Below the pieces are notes generated by a model, which did not search any database, was not told the DNA's origin, and saw only the letters and a program-made list of their open reading frames with translations. A program made the translations under genes and the position numbers. A stretch of 39,404 nt of DNA from a virus: positions 1-39,404 of IMG/VR virus record IMGVR_UViG_3300035698_010429. One strand, 5' to 3'. Below are positions 7,812 to 17,309 of this stretch, one piece after another. The first letter of the stretch is position 1, and each line of letters begins with the position of its first letter.

Positions 7812-9539
7812 TTAGTTGAAGGTGGAGATAACAGGACCACTCACGTAGACCTGCCTTTCTCCGAGTGAGTACTCGATATTGATATCGTCTGTGTTGAATC
7901 GCACTTCTTCCAGGTACGATATGCGATCGATTTCTGCGATGGTGACGTCTTGACCCCAAGTAGTGTTCAGAGCAAGAGTTTCAATTGTAGAGCTGGTCTC
8001 TACGGAGCTAGTGATTTCACGAGTGAAGATCGTACCATCAACTAGACGAACCCAGATGTGGTTGCGAGGCTGCCGGGTTCGGATGAACTGGGTGTAGCCA
8101 ATGTTATCAATCACGAGATCCTGCGAAGCAGAAACCAAGTCCTGGGTGGCAACCAAGTCCTTACCAAACGTCGGCACATAGAAGCTAATCTGCTGCCCAC
8201 CCAGGGAGTGAAGAAGCTGACGTAGGTCCCACACCTGGGCGCGAGTATTTGCTCGAAGCGTGAGGGTAGTTGCTCGCTTGCCGTTCACCCATGGACTGTC
8301 CTGAGATGTCCGGCCAACCTGGCTGTCTAGTACGATGATATTCTGCTGGTACGTTTCGGAGATGGTACTCCCTCGGATTACGTTGCAGTCGTCCAGGAGA
8401 ACCTTGGAGTTGTACGTGTCCTGGCCAGTTAGGTCGCCCAGGTTCGCGTCGTTGTCCAGGATCCGGAACGTGACCGACAGCTCTTGGTCCGCAGAGATGT
8501 ACCGGGTTGCGTTGACGCTCGAGGTGAGATTGCCCGTGCGCAGTGGGGTGACTACCGTGCCCACTCCATATGCCGTGAGGGTTGCATTACTGAGCGTGAT
8601 TGTGTTGGACGTCCGGCTGGCAACCGTCTGTACGTCGAAGGTTTGGGCATCGGTGAAGATCATAACCAGACCACCCACACGGTAGTCCGCGTCTGCCGTG
8701 CTGTCAACGTTGATGGTCATAGCACCCACGGAAGCCGCCACCGTCAGGAACGTAGCCTCGTGCCAGATCGGGACTCCCCAAGTTCGGGACTGCCAATCAA
8801 ACATAAGGGTGTCCAGTCGGTTCTTGTCGAACGTTCCGTCGTCGGCCCTCACCCGCCAGTTGAAGAACTGGCGAGGATTCTTCCTCAGACGGATCCTCTG
8901 CTCCTTCCCAGACTCAGTAGGGAGAATGTCCGTAAGGAAGGACAAGCGTTCCGTGTACGGGATCTCAGGACGAACAGGGAAGAGTACAATCCTGTTCAGG
9001 GTGATCGGCACGTTGATCTGATCGCCGCCGAAGTCGAAGACGAATCCGAGGTCATCGTCCACCGAAGGGTTGCCCGACGTGCTGACCTCCAGCGTCATCG
9101 CGTATCCGGCCAGCGGATTCATCGCGGTGGGTAGGGATGGCTGATTGAGAAGTGTAGTGCCAGCGCCAGCATTGTTCACGAAGCTGGACCAGGTTCTGAA
9201 CTCTCGCCTGTATCCCGAGAAGACCACAAGCGGAGAGGTCTGCGTGCTCAGGATGTTTCCGAAAGCAAAGCTTCTCGGAATGACATGGAAGTTCTCGTAG
9301 AAGTCCTTGCCGATGGATTGATCGTCAAACAGCCCAGCGAACTCGTTGTTCACTACGAAGCTTGTCTTTCCGGGACCAGCAGTAGGTGGCGTGACGAAGT
9401 CGTTCAGGATGTCTCCCTGATTGTCGTCCACAGTCAGAACCGTAGCCACTCGGGAGTATGCCTTTGCAGCTCCGATGTCGTCCCCAGCATAGAAGTTGAG
9501 GTACGTCGACTGACTCGGTCCAGAGACGAAAGTGGCCAC
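7812..9539 (-). CDS. Distal tail / tail-tip structural protein
   Basis: 575 residues, beta-rich and low in cysteine, consistent with a virion protein. The middle has repeated short beta segments (TINVDSTADADYRVGGLVMIF; TITLSNATLTAYGVG) of the type seen in distal tail proteins that connect tube and tip. The C-terminal half contains WDLRQLLHSLGGQQISFYVPTF, a motif I associate with tail proteins next to DUF2163 genes. The start is GTG at 9539, overlapping the previous TAG stop by one base (TAGTG), so it is probably translated by reinitiation. I cannot assign a precise tail position. It most likely lies between the tube and the DUF2163 protein. Confidence 0.65.
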   Translation of the reverse strand: MATFVSGPSQSTYLNFYAGDDIGAAKAYSRVATVLTVDDNQGDILNDFVTPPTAGPGKTSFVVNNEFAGLFDDQSIGKDFYENFHVIPRSFAFGNILSTQTSPLVVFSGYRREFRTWSSFVNNAGAGTTLLNQPSLPTAMNPLAGYAMTLEVSTSGNPSVDDDLGFVFDFGGDQINVPITLNRIVLFPVRPEIPYTERLSFLTDILPTESGKEQRIRLRKNPRQFFNWRVRADDGTFDKNRLDTLMFDWQSRTWGVPIWHEATFLTVAASVGAMTINVDSTADADYRVGGLVMIFTDAQTFDVQTVASRTSNTITLSNATLTAYGVGTVVTPLRTGNLTSSVNATRYISADQELSVTFRILDNDANLGDLTGQDTYNSKVLLDDCNVIRGSTISETYQQNIIVLDSQVGRTSQDSPWVNGKRATTLTLRANTRAQVWDLRQLLHSLGGQQISFYVPTFGKDLVATQDLVSASQDLVIDNIGYTQFIRTRQPRNHIWVRLVDGTIFTREITSSVETSSTIETLALNTTWGQDVTIAEIDRISYLEEVRFNTDDINIEYSLGERQVYVSGPVISTFN

Positions 9540-10558
9540 TAGGCTGTCACCTTCTTGTAGGCAATGCCCGCATAGTACGTTCGGCCAACGATATTGTCCT
9601 CAGTCCTTCGGACCTGAGGAAACAGAACCCAAACGTCGCTGCCAATCGTTACTTCCTGACCCGCTGCGAAGTTGAAGATATCGACTCCGCGGACGTCAGG
9701 GATGTTACCCATCAGGTAGCACCACTGATTTGTGAAATCCCTCGCGAAGATCGTCCAGGGATAGAGAGGGATGTGCCCAGTAGCCACGTCTGATCTATAT
9801 TGGGACATTGGAAAAGCCATGGGACCACCGCGCTGTCCGCCGAAGGTTACACGCTTGGCATTACCTGCCGTGTCGTTGAAGGATGCATTATCCCCAGAGA
9901 CACCACCGGCATGGTGCATCCATTTCTCTCCTGCGAGCTGGTGCGGGAATCCTTCGACGTGGATCGTAGCATTTCTAGGTGCTGTTACCGAAGTCAGTGC
10001 GTTGATGCCGTCGAACGGAGGCACCGCGTTGAGGTCTAGTGCATCGGAAGACGTGAACTCGTCAGCGAAGTGCCCATAGCAGTATTCGCCTCCGGTCCAG
10101 TCGTTGAATTTCTCCATTTCTCCCCATCCGAAGTGGCGGAAGGTTTCCGTAGAGATCTCGACGACGACATGGACATAGGCTGGTCCAGAGTCCTTCTCAA
10201 AAAAGTGGTAGCTGAAGAACGGTCCGTCCCCGATGTCGTTCACGCATCTCTCGTCGTCCAGGTTGGCGTCGCTTCCAAAAGCTGCGTTGTAGCCATTACC
10301 AGAGTCATTTGTATGCGCCCCAGGAAACACTGCGCCAGCGTTACCCAGCGCCTGGTGGATGCTCATGTTATTGGGAGCATTCGCTACCCACTTCACTCCA
10401 ATATGCATGGAGTTTTTGTTCCACTGGGCGAAGCCTTGGGCTGCGACGCTCGCGCCATTATCAAAGTCGTCCTGTGTCCAACCGTTTGCCACTAGAAAAG
10501 TGTCAAGCTTGGTGAGGAGATCTCCGAGGTCGGTTGCTGACCCTGTTTGGTAAGCCAT
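9539..10558 (-). CDS. Virion protein of unknown function, paired with the next upstream gene
   Basis: 339 residues, ATG at 10558 overlapping the previous stop (TAATG). The N-terminus (MAYQTGSATDLGDLLTKLDTFLVANGW) resembles that of many phage tail or decoration proteins: a helix of a short assembly domain, then a large aromatic-rich beta domain (WNKNSMHIGVKW, FFSYHFFEKD, WCYLMGNIPDV). The upstream 546-residue protein has a similar opening (MPFNSGTGITDHIAMLNKLV) and a similar aromatic C-terminal part, so the two are probably distant paralogs. Position after the tape measure and before the tip proteins suggests a tail component or receptor-binding accessory. No enzymatic motif is visible. Confidence 0.55.
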   Translation of the reverse strand: MAYQTGSATDLGDLLTKLDTFLVANGWTQDDFDNGASVAAQGFAQWNKNSMHIGVKWVANAPNNMSIHQALGNAGAVFPGAHTNDSGNGYNAAFGSDANLDDERCVNDIGDGPFFSYHFFEKDSGPAYVHVVVEISTETFRHFGWGEMEKFNDWTGGEYCYGHFADEFTSSDALDLNAVPPFDGINALTSVTAPRNATIHVEGFPHQLAGEKWMHHAGGVSGDNASFNDTAGNAKRVTFGGQRGGPMAFPMSQYRSDVATGHIPLYPWTIFARDFTNQWCYLMGNIPDVRGVDIFNFAAGQEVTIGSDVWVLFPQVRRTEDNIVGRTYYAGIAYKKVTA

Positions 10559-12198
10559 TAGTCTTCGTCCATTGCAAAGTAGGACCAGTTCTGCGTGCGG
10601 TTTCCGTTCTGGAAGATGGTGTAGCGTTTGGTTCCGCGAACGAAACGGTCCTCGCTGATGATAGCGTTGTTCCCTCGGTTGAACCAGTAGACTCCGTCAA
10701 TCTCGCCCTGGATCTTGTGCCCAGTGGTGAGGAAGGTTCCAGTCGCCTGCTCCGTAACAATCGGGGCGACCAACCAGTAGTAGACGTCGCCAGTGCCGGG
10801 TGTGGGCTTGAAGAGAATGTTCTCCGTGCCCGGAACTCCGGTGTTCGGGATGATATCATGCGAACCTCCGGACCAGTCGACGTCGGAGCCTTCGGACGAA
10901 GTACCACTGACTCCGCCGAGCGCAGGTGGGCGGAAGAACGGGAAGATGCCCCACTCGGTTTCAATCAGACGTTGACTACCAGTACTGGAGGCTTCAGCCG
11001 CATGAGATTGCCAGGTACCATCGGTCTTCCGGATGTATCCAGGACCAGACGGATCTGAGGATCCGAAGTAAATCACCTCGACGATGCCGCCCATCAGCTG
11101 GGAGTTGTCAAACCAGATGCGGTCTCTGTCGTTCGTGGTTCCGCAGATCCAGAGAGGGTATGGATACTCGGCGTCCGTAGCTGCCTGGTTGAGGAAGCCC
11201 ATGTAGGCACTCATGTAGTACGTGGTGGTGCCGCTTTCTACCTTGCACACCATGACGATACGCCTGCCCGTATGGTTGATCCACCAGGAGATATCCGGGT
11301 CCGCGTCGTTGTCCTTGAGAACCAGGTACGCTCCACTGTCTGTGCTGGGTAGTGTTCCGTCCGTATCGATCTGTGTGTTATCCACACCGAGCTGCGTCTG
11401 GATCGGCAGGAGCGCGTTGTATCCGGTCGCTCCGAGGAGCTGCCAGTTGTATGCAGTATTCACTCCGCTGGCGATGGAGTACGGTCGGATGATGACGTGG
11501 ATCTCGTCGGCGCCAGCCAGGCCAGAGCCTTCCAGCATGCAGACTTGCTCGTCGTTCACCGCCTTGGTTCCGTTCGTCCAGGTGACCGTCAGCTCGCAGC
11601 CCGTACCCGTTCCTCCGGTGGTTGCTGCATCGTTGGCCGGGACCTCCTCGTAGTTTCCTGCGGTAACAAGGGTGACCGTTGCGACCGGACCCGTACCTCC
11701 GCCTCCGGAGATCGTCGCCACCGTGAACGTGGCTGCGACGTAGGCTGCTCCCTGGACTCCTCCACTGACCGTCAGAGTATCGCTGACAGTGTAACCCGTA
11801 CCACCGGCCCCAATAGCAGCCGAAGCCGCCTGCTGCGTCCTACGGTTGACCGACCAGGATGCAGCCGAGAAAGTGAGGACGAAGGTAGCTCCGGTGCCCG
11901 ACCCCGTCGTGGAAGTCTGGGCATTCGTCAGGACGTCGGTTGGGTCAACCGTGTAGGCTCCGCTTCGGTAGACTCGGATTCCGTCGATCACTCCGGCAGC
12001 TACAGAGGTGACCTCGAGCTGGGCAACGATCGTGGAAGTAGAACCCGTGGCCGTGATTCCGATCACGTCACCGATTGCATGTCCCGTACCACCTCCGGCG
12101 ACTGCGACTGCAGTCAGCGATCGAGACGTGACCACCTCGACGAGCTTGTTCAGCATCGCGATATGGTCTGTAATTCCTGTTCCGCTATTGAAGGGCAT
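10558..12198 (-). CDS. Glycine-rich repeat virion protein
   Basis: 546 residues, ATG at 12198, overlapping the tape-measure stop by 14 bp. After an N-terminal helix there are two tandem glycine-rich units of about 75 residues, each starting GGTGHAIGD or GGTGYTVSD and running through SGAYTVDPT or AGNYEEVPA to GTGATFVLTF or GTGCELTVTW. Such units form beta-strand stacks in phage tail proteins. The C-terminal half is aromatic-rich (YWLVAPIV, VYWFNRGNNAI) and resembles the following gene product. It is likely a tail surface or tip protein, perhaps involved in adsorption. The exact role is unknown. Confidence 0.58.
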   Translation of the reverse strand: MPFNSGTGITDHIAMLNKLVEVVTSRSLTAVAVAGGGTGHAIGDVIGITATGSTSTIVAQLEVTSVAAGVIDGIRVYRSGAYTVDPTDVLTNAQTSTTGSGTGATFVLTFSAASWSVNRRTQQAASAAIGAGGTGYTVSDTLTVSGGVQGAAYVAATFTVATISGGGGTGPVATVTLVTAGNYEEVPANDAATTGGTGTGCELTVTWTNGTKAVNDEQVCMLEGSGLAGADEIHVIIRPYSIASGVNTAYNWQLLGATGYNALLPIQTQLGVDNTQIDTDGTLPSTDSGAYLVLKDNDADPDISWWINHTGRRIVMVCKVESGTTTYYMSAYMGFLNQAATDAEYPYPLWICGTTNDRDRIWFDNSQLMGGIVEVIYFGSSDPSGPGYIRKTDGTWQSHAAEASSTGSQRLIETEWGIFPFFRPPALGGVSGTSSEGSDVDWSGGSHDIIPNTGVPGTENILFKPTPGTGDVYYWLVAPIVTEQATGTFLTTGHKIQGEIDGVYWFNRGNNAIISEDRFVRGTKRYTIFQNGNRTQNWSYFAMDED

Positions 12199-14890
12199 TC
12201 TTCACGACCGTAGCATTCTGGGTGATGGCGTTCATGATCAGCTGCGTACCTTGGGCACTGCCCATCGCGTTGATCGTGTCTTCCGGTGAGGAGGAGTTGA
12301 CGACCGTGACGTTGACGGCCGGAGGCGAAACACCTGCAGTAGCAGATTGACCACCCAGGGCTGCGGTCTCCGCAGCTGTCTTGATGTTTCCAGCGCCAGG
12401 CGGGACGAAGAGCTCGGGACCTTCCTCGCCAACCTTGAACGCCTGGTTCGGGTTGACCGGACCACCCGATGCGCGCGCACCGCCGAAGAGCGAACCAACC
12501 AGACCCGCACCCCCGCCAGGGGCACCAGTTCCGCCTAAGATTCCGAGGAGCGCCTGCTTGACGAGAAGCCTGGCGATGTCTTGGATGAGTCCATCCACGA
12601 ACGCTGAGAAGTCGGCTTCTCCTGTGGTGATGAAGTCCACCAGAGCGTCTTCAGCGTTTCCGAATCCGTTGACCAGGAGGGTTTCCGCTGCGCCACCCAC
12701 ATCGGTGATTCCCCGGATTGCAGAGTCAAGTCCGTCCTGCAAACCTTCGCCAAGCGAGCGGTTGAGAATCTCGGTAGAGACGGCAGCTGCTTCGGTCTTC
12801 TCACCAAGATCTTCCACAGCAGGAAGTCCTTCGGTGACAGCTGCGTTTGCGGCGGCCTGGGCAGCTGCGAGGTTTGCGGCCGCGTCTGCCTGAGCCCGCT
12901 GGGCGTTGGCCGTATCGAGAGAAGCCAGGATGAAGTCGGTCGAGGCGGAGAAGTCCAGTCCGTCGTTGAATCCGGCAATCAGGTCATTGGCAAGCTCCTC
13001 GCCTTTACCCTTGAACGGGTTGTCGATCTCGTCGAGCAGGCGTTCACCCTGAAGCTTCTTCAGCTCTCCCTTGAAGCTGTTGGAGAAAGTGGTACCAATA
13101 CCGCCGAGCTGGCTCTTGAGCTGGTCAGCGGCTTGGCTGGCCGTCGTGGCGGCACCCTCGATGTTACCTTTCGCGAGCTGCGTCAGGGAGATGTTCAGTT
13201 CGCTGAAGAAGATCAGCATCTGACCGCCGAGGATCTTCGCCGTGGTGCCCACAGCGTTGAAGAACGCGCGGGTCCGGTCGGTACCACCTTCGATCAGGTT
13301 GATGACACCATTGACGATAACGAAGAACCCCGAGCCGATAGCTGGACCTATTCCCTTGAAGAGCGCAACAGCAGCATTCCCGAATCCGAGTAGAATACCG
13401 ATGCCCGTATCAACGAACACAGCGATCCCCAGCAGTACCGTTTGAAGGTCGAGCTGGAATCCGTCGAACGCACCCCCAAGGGTATCGTTGATCGTGTCTG
13501 AGAGGCTAGTGATCAGCGGCAACAGGTCGTCGAAAAGCTTCTTCGCTTGGTCAAACATGGCCCCGAGTAAGTCGCCGAGGGTAGTGGTGCTGTCCGACGT
13601 CAGGGTGATCTCTTCGCGGAATCCGATCAGCGCTCCTGCAGCGAGGGTTACTACAGTCGCCAGAGCTCCAATGGGGTTGGCTGCGATTGCCACCCCAAGA
13701 GCCTTGAGCTGGGCGATGACAGCCGGGATTGCCTTCCGCGCGAGCGTAGTGCCCAGTACAAATGCCAGACCTTCAAGGCTGCGGATGAACGCATCGATGT
13801 TATCCGCGCCTGAGCGGAGCACGCCGGTGAGGGTGTCGAAGAATCCACGGAGAGCCCCTTGGGCTCCGTTCTCACCGAGTCGCAGGATCAGGCCTTCGAA
13901 GGCAGATCTAGTCGCGAGGATGGCACCGTTGAGGTTATCGTCCATGGCCTCGGCCACTCGCTCGGCTGTACCACCCGCAGTGTTCAGTTCTGCCGAGAAC
14001 TTCGCGACGTCCGGACCCGCCGTCCGGAGGACTTCGAATGCAGGACCTCCTCGCTGTCCAAAGATCTCAAGCGCAGTACCCGTATCGATCCCGGCTTTCC
14101 CGATGTTTTCCAGAGCTTTGGTCAGGCCCACCGAGGAGACTTTGACATCTTCGAGCGTCACCCCTGTACCTGCAAGCGCAGCCCGCAGCGCAGGTCCACC
14201 TTGCTCAAGCCTGGCCAGGATTGTCCGGAGGCCCGTACCTGCAGTGGATGCCTGGAGGCCAGCGTCGGACAGCGCAGCGATTGCAGCGGTGGTGTCTTCG
14301 ACGGACACGCCGAGGCCGGCAGCCACCGGAGCGACGAACTTCAGGGCCTGGCCGAGCTGACCGACCGTGGTGTTTGAGTTGTTGGCGGCGAACGCCAGGA
14401 CGTCCACGACCCGAGCTGTATCCTCCACCTCGAGGCGCATACCCTTGAGGACGTTCGACGTAATGTCCGCTGCTTCCCCGAGCCCGAGCGCACCCGCCTG
14501 CGCGAGCTGAAGCGTACCCTCGATGGTACCCAGTACCTGCCCCGTGTTGAAGCCTGCACGGGCGAGGAACGTCATGCCCTCGGCAGCCTGCGTAGCGGAG
14601 AACCGGGTGTTGGTACCCAGCTCGATGGCTCGCTCCTGGAGTCGGTCGAACTCGGCCCCAGTAGCCTGGGCGATTGCGCCCACCGTAGACATCTCCTGAC
14701 TGAAGCTCGCCAGAGTCTTGGTAGCGTTCCGGATCAGTACGCCTGCGCCGATGAAGGCGATGGCCCTGCGCAGCGCAGCACCCAGGTTGTTGGCCTTCTC
14801 TGTGGTCCTATCAAGCTCTTTGTTGACGACCTTCGTGCCAGTCTTGGCCATCGAAGGATCGATCTTGACATTGATAGTGAATTCAACCAC
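12185..14890 (-). CDS. Tape measure protein
   Basis: 901 residues, alanine/glycine-rich and highly helical. The PhageMin_Tail region is clear in the first third (ATGAEFDRLQERAIELGTNT, then AAEGMTFLARAGFN and VEDTARVVDVLAFAANNSNT). Hydrophobic stretches follow around 380-420 and 470-560, and then an A/E-rich coil. The C-terminal end (GGARASGGPVNPNQAFKVGE, then GPELFVPP) is the usual processed/tip end. At about 1.5 angstrom per residue the length predicts a tail near 135 nm. The start is GTG at 14890, overlapping the end of the frameshifted chaperone by 8 bp. No better ATG exists nearby. Confidence 0.93.
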   Translation of the reverse strand: MVEFTINVKIDPSMAKTGTKVVNKELDRTTEKANNLGAALRRAIAFIGAGVLIRNATKTLASFSQEMSTVGAIAQATGAEFDRLQERAIELGTNTRFSATQAAEGMTFLARAGFNTGQVLGTIEGTLQLAQAGALGLGEAADITSNVLKGMRLEVEDTARVVDVLAFAANNSNTTVGQLGQALKFVAPVAAGLGVSVEDTTAAIAALSDAGLQASTAGTGLRTILARLEQGGPALRAALAGTGVTLEDVKVSSVGLTKALENIGKAGIDTGTALEIFGQRGGPAFEVLRTAGPDVAKFSAELNTAGGTAERVAEAMDDNLNGAILATRSAFEGLILRLGENGAQGALRGFFDTLTGVLRSGADNIDAFIRSLEGLAFVLGTTLARKAIPAVIAQLKALGVAIAANPIGALATVVTLAAGALIGFREEITLTSDSTTTLGDLLGAMFDQAKKLFDDLLPLITSLSDTINDTLGGAFDGFQLDLQTVLLGIAVFVDTGIGILLGFGNAAVALFKGIGPAIGSGFFVIVNGVINLIEGGTDRTRAFFNAVGTTAKILGGQMLIFFSELNISLTQLAKGNIEGAATTASQAADQLKSQLGGIGTTFSNSFKGELKKLQGERLLDEIDNPFKGKGEELANDLIAGFNDGLDFSASTDFILASLDTANAQRAQADAAANLAAAQAAANAAVTEGLPAVEDLGEKTEAAAVSTEILNRSLGEGLQDGLDSAIRGITDVGGAAETLLVNGFGNAEDALVDFITTGEADFSAFVDGLIQDIARLLVKQALLGILGGTGAPGGGAGLVGSLFGGARASGGPVNPNQAFKVGEEGPELFVPPGAGNIKTAAETAALGGQSATAGVSPPAVNVTVVNSSSPEDTINAMGSAQGTQLIMNAITQNATVVKNALQ

Positions 14891-15721
14891 GTTTGTTACT
14901 CATCGTCTTGGCACGCTGCGCAGGAGAGGGGCGATCGACCATCTCTTTTCGAGTCCGCTCGCCATTCACCCACTTATTGTGATCGAATTCCAGTTTGCGG
15001 ATCAGCGTAACCAGTACGTTGATCATAGTAGAGTCGAGCCCAGAACGCTCGCCATATTCTACAATCTTGGACCAGGGGATAGAATTAGAACCATTCCTCT
15101 CGGAGGAGAGGTTCCAGTATGCAGACATGTAGAAGCACTCGATGGGGAGTAGGTCGGGTTCTCTGTCAACCACATCCTGCAGCCCCGTCGGGAGGACTCG
15201 TTTCAGACGGTAGTGCTGCTCGATAGCATGACGCTTTCCGTCATACTCCAGCTCCCAGAGCAGCCGCCCTGTCAGTTTCCCGACAGCTCCTCGAACTCCT
15301 CGACATCCATCTCGTCGACGTCGCGGAAGTTATCAATGTCCAGGCAGAACGCACGGAGCTGGGTGAACATGTCGGGCGGGATTGCCGTGAGGAATGCCTC
15401 AACATTCTCACGGGAGAACTCGACCTCGTTTCCCTTACTGTCCAGGACTCCCGCCCAACCCGTTACGATGCAGGAAGCGAAGAGGATGATGTCCTCTCTG
15501 CGTGCGGCTTCGATCGTCTCCTTGGTCGGAGTAGCCTTGCGACTCTGACTTCGACGGGAGGCGTTCTTACTCGCCTTCAGGGCAGCGTTGAAGAACTCAC
15601 GGTTGGTCTCGTGAGCCGGACGGCAGTGTAGCGTGGGCTCGCCGCCAATCCGGTAGAACGTATAGGGCTGAGTCGCATCGTCCTTGATGCGAAGTGAGTT
15701 GAGGTGGCTGAAATCAGTCAT
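14883..15721 (-). CDS. Tail assembly chaperone, -1 frameshift fusion (G-T type)
   Basis: If ribosomes slip back one base on GGGAAAC at 15281-15275, the 149-residue chaperone continues for 130 more codons to the stop at 14883, giving about 279 residues. The extension reads sensibly from the slip onward (KLTGRLLWELEYDGKRH and so on) and has no plausible independent start close to its beginning. The first in-frame GTG, at 15173, would lose about a third of it. In lambda and most siphophages the gene pair before the tape measure works this way. The short product coats the tape measure and the T extension recruits tail tube subunits. Position, slip site and frame all agree. Confidence 0.87.
15272..15721 (-). 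CDS. Tail assembly chaperone, short (G-type) product
   Basis: 149 residues, ATG at 15721, between the tube protein and the tape measure. The sequence has an N-terminal beta part (RIKDDATQPYTFYRIGGEPT), a basic serine-rich loop (KASKNASRRSQSRKA) and an acidic helical C-terminus (DVDEMDVEEFEELSGN). The last two sense codons are GGA AAC followed by TGA, and with the preceding G they form the slippery heptamer. The acidic tail and size fit G-type chaperones that bind the tape measure during tail assembly and are absent from mature virions. No strong Shine-Dalgarno is seen in the A/C-rich leader. Confidence 0.85.
   Translation of the reverse strand: MTDFSHLNSLRIKDDATQPYTFYRIGGEPTLHCRPAHETNREFFNAALKASKNASRRSQSRKATPTKETIEAARREDIILFASCIVTGWAGVLDSKGNEVEFSRENVEAFLTAIPPDMFTQLRAFCLDIDNFRDVDEMDVEEFEELSGN
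15275..15281 (-). promoter_or_regulatory. Programmed -1 frameshift site GGGAAAC
   Basis: The minus strand reads TC-G GGA AAC TGA, so the X XXY YYZ heptamer abuts the zero-frame stop. After the slip the frame stays open to 14883. A GCTC-TGG-GAGC stem can form about 15 bases downstream and may stimulate slipping. Confidence 0.88.
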
Positions 15722-15777
15722 TGGATTTTGAGGGTTGAGGTGAGGAGGGTGGTGAGCGAACCCACCACCCCGTTCGA

Positions 15778-17295
15778 TCAGGCGACGATCGGGAAGTACG
15801 GGAACTCAGTGATCCCGAAGCTCGTTCCGAGGGTCGCATCCTGGAAGGCCGAACCCGTGACAGAAATCCGGATGGATTCGTTCACCGGGAAGGACCTTGC
15901 GCCACCGCCAAGTGTAAGGCTCGGGATGTCCAGAGCGATAGCACCATCGTCGTTTTGCATCAAAACATCGAAGGTGACCGTCTCGTTATCGCTGATCGCT
16001 TGGGCCAGGTTACTGTCCGTGAAGAGCAGCTCGGCATCAAGCGTCACCGTGAAGTTGCCCGTGTTCATGAACAGCGCACCCAGGGTGCCAAGGCACTTCT
16101 CCGGGGACACCTCGTTACCAAGCGTCAGCGTCAGCGTCTTGAAGCACGTCCCGAGATCCGACTCGCTGGTGTTCCAGAGGTTGAGCCTGGCGAAGTCCGA
16201 GCTCGTAGAGAACCCGCTCGTCTGGACGGGCACCACAGCGTTCGCCGTGTTACCCTTGCGGGTGGTGGTGATATTGTCCGAGTTGGTCCCGATGAAGCCG
16301 AAGCTCATCGTACCTTTGTCCTGTCCGGGCAGGTTGAGGGTGAGCTCGTTGCACAGGTTCCCGATGGCGTACTCGTACTCGTCGCCCGTTCCGTCGGGCA
16401 GCTGTAGATTGTTGTATGCCAGCTCGAACTGGAAGGAGCGCTCGATGAAGTCCGTGTCCGAGACAGAGACGTTCCGGATGTACGGACCATAGAGCAGGTC
16501 CACATCGTTGGCCGTCACGTTACCCCCACCGTTGAGGGTGGAGGCGCCAAGGTTCTCCACCTTGTCCAGCGTGATCGCTGCAGCAGTCACTGAGACGATC
16601 CGACCAACAATTTGCCCACCCGTGAGCGCGTTGGCGTCGGAGCCTACACGCAGCATTCCACCGGCACTGAGACCGAGCGTAGACAGGTCCGTAGCTGCAC
16701 TCGAGATCGTCTTGGCCGTGTCGTTCCAGACTCCGTCCGTGAGGCGGAATCCGCAGACGTCGAGACGTGCACCACTTGCGATGGTCGGAGTCTCGTTCGT
16801 CGGAGCAGCCGTGACGATCGTCAGGATCGTAGTGCTCGACGCATCCACTTCCTTCAGACCGTTGTTTGCAGCCGTGGCAAAGCCTCGGGTGAAGACCAGC
16901 GTGCCTGCCGGAATGGCCGTCGTGATTGCGTCGTGCGCATAAGCACTGGTGGCATTGACAGCCAAGAGGTCCTCGTAGTCCGCGCCAGCTTGGATACGCT
17001 CGTGGACGGTACTGTTCGCCCGTTGGGCAAACACGAAACCTTCCGCAAACGTAAGCACGTGATGCTTGGTGAAGTCTCCCTCGAACTCCACGCTGGAGTC
17101 CTTGTCGGTCACCGAACCCTTTCGCGCCTGGCGAGTGTTCGAAATCGGGTTCCGGGGAACCGTAGTGATCTCAGCGCCATAAGCGCCGAGCGTGTTTGGC
17201 TCCAGGTTGACCCACAGAGGAGTCGCCGGGAGCACACCGATCGAGGACTCGATCGCGACCGCAACAGCGGCATTGTTTGTAAGTGAACGTGCCAT
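15778..17295 (-). CDS. Major tail tube protein
   Basis: 505 residues, ATG at 17295 with a good TAGGAG ribosome binding site. The N-terminus (MARSLTNNAAVAVAIESSIG) and the beta-rich body with repeated TITLD/TITVT-like strands match the phage tail tube family used by long-tailed phages. An internal region (about 130-250) with several AITLDKVENLG-type strands looks like an inserted Ig-like or decoration domain, which explains a length well above the common 200-300 residues. The gene sits after the tail terminator and before the chaperone, the standard place. The strong ribosome binding site fits a high-copy protein. Confidence 0.85.
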   Translation of the reverse strand: MARSLTNNAAVAVAIESSIGVLPATPLWVNLEPNTLGAYGAEITTVPRNPISNTRQARKGSVTDKDSSVEFEGDFTKHHVLTFAEGFVFAQRANSTVHERIQAGADYEDLLAVNATSAYAHDAITTAIPAGTLVFTRGFATAANNGLKEVDASSTTILTIVTAAPTNETPTIASGARLDVCGFRLTDGVWNDTAKTISSAATDLSTLGLSAGGMLRVGSDANALTGGQIVGRIVSVTAAAITLDKVENLGASTLNGGGNVTANDVDLLYGPYIRNVSVSDTDFIERSFQFELAYNNLQLPDGTGDEYEYAIGNLCNELTLNLPGQDKGTMSFGFIGTNSDNITTTRKGNTANAVVPVQTSGFSTSSDFARLNLWNTSESDLGTCFKTLTLTLGNEVSPEKCLGTLGALFMNTGNFTVTLDAELLFTDSNLAQAISDNETVTFDVLMQNDDGAIALDIPSLTLGGGARSFPVNESIRISVTGSAFQDATLGTSFGITEFPYFPIVA

Positions 17296-17309
17296 GGTAG
17301 GCTCCTAGG

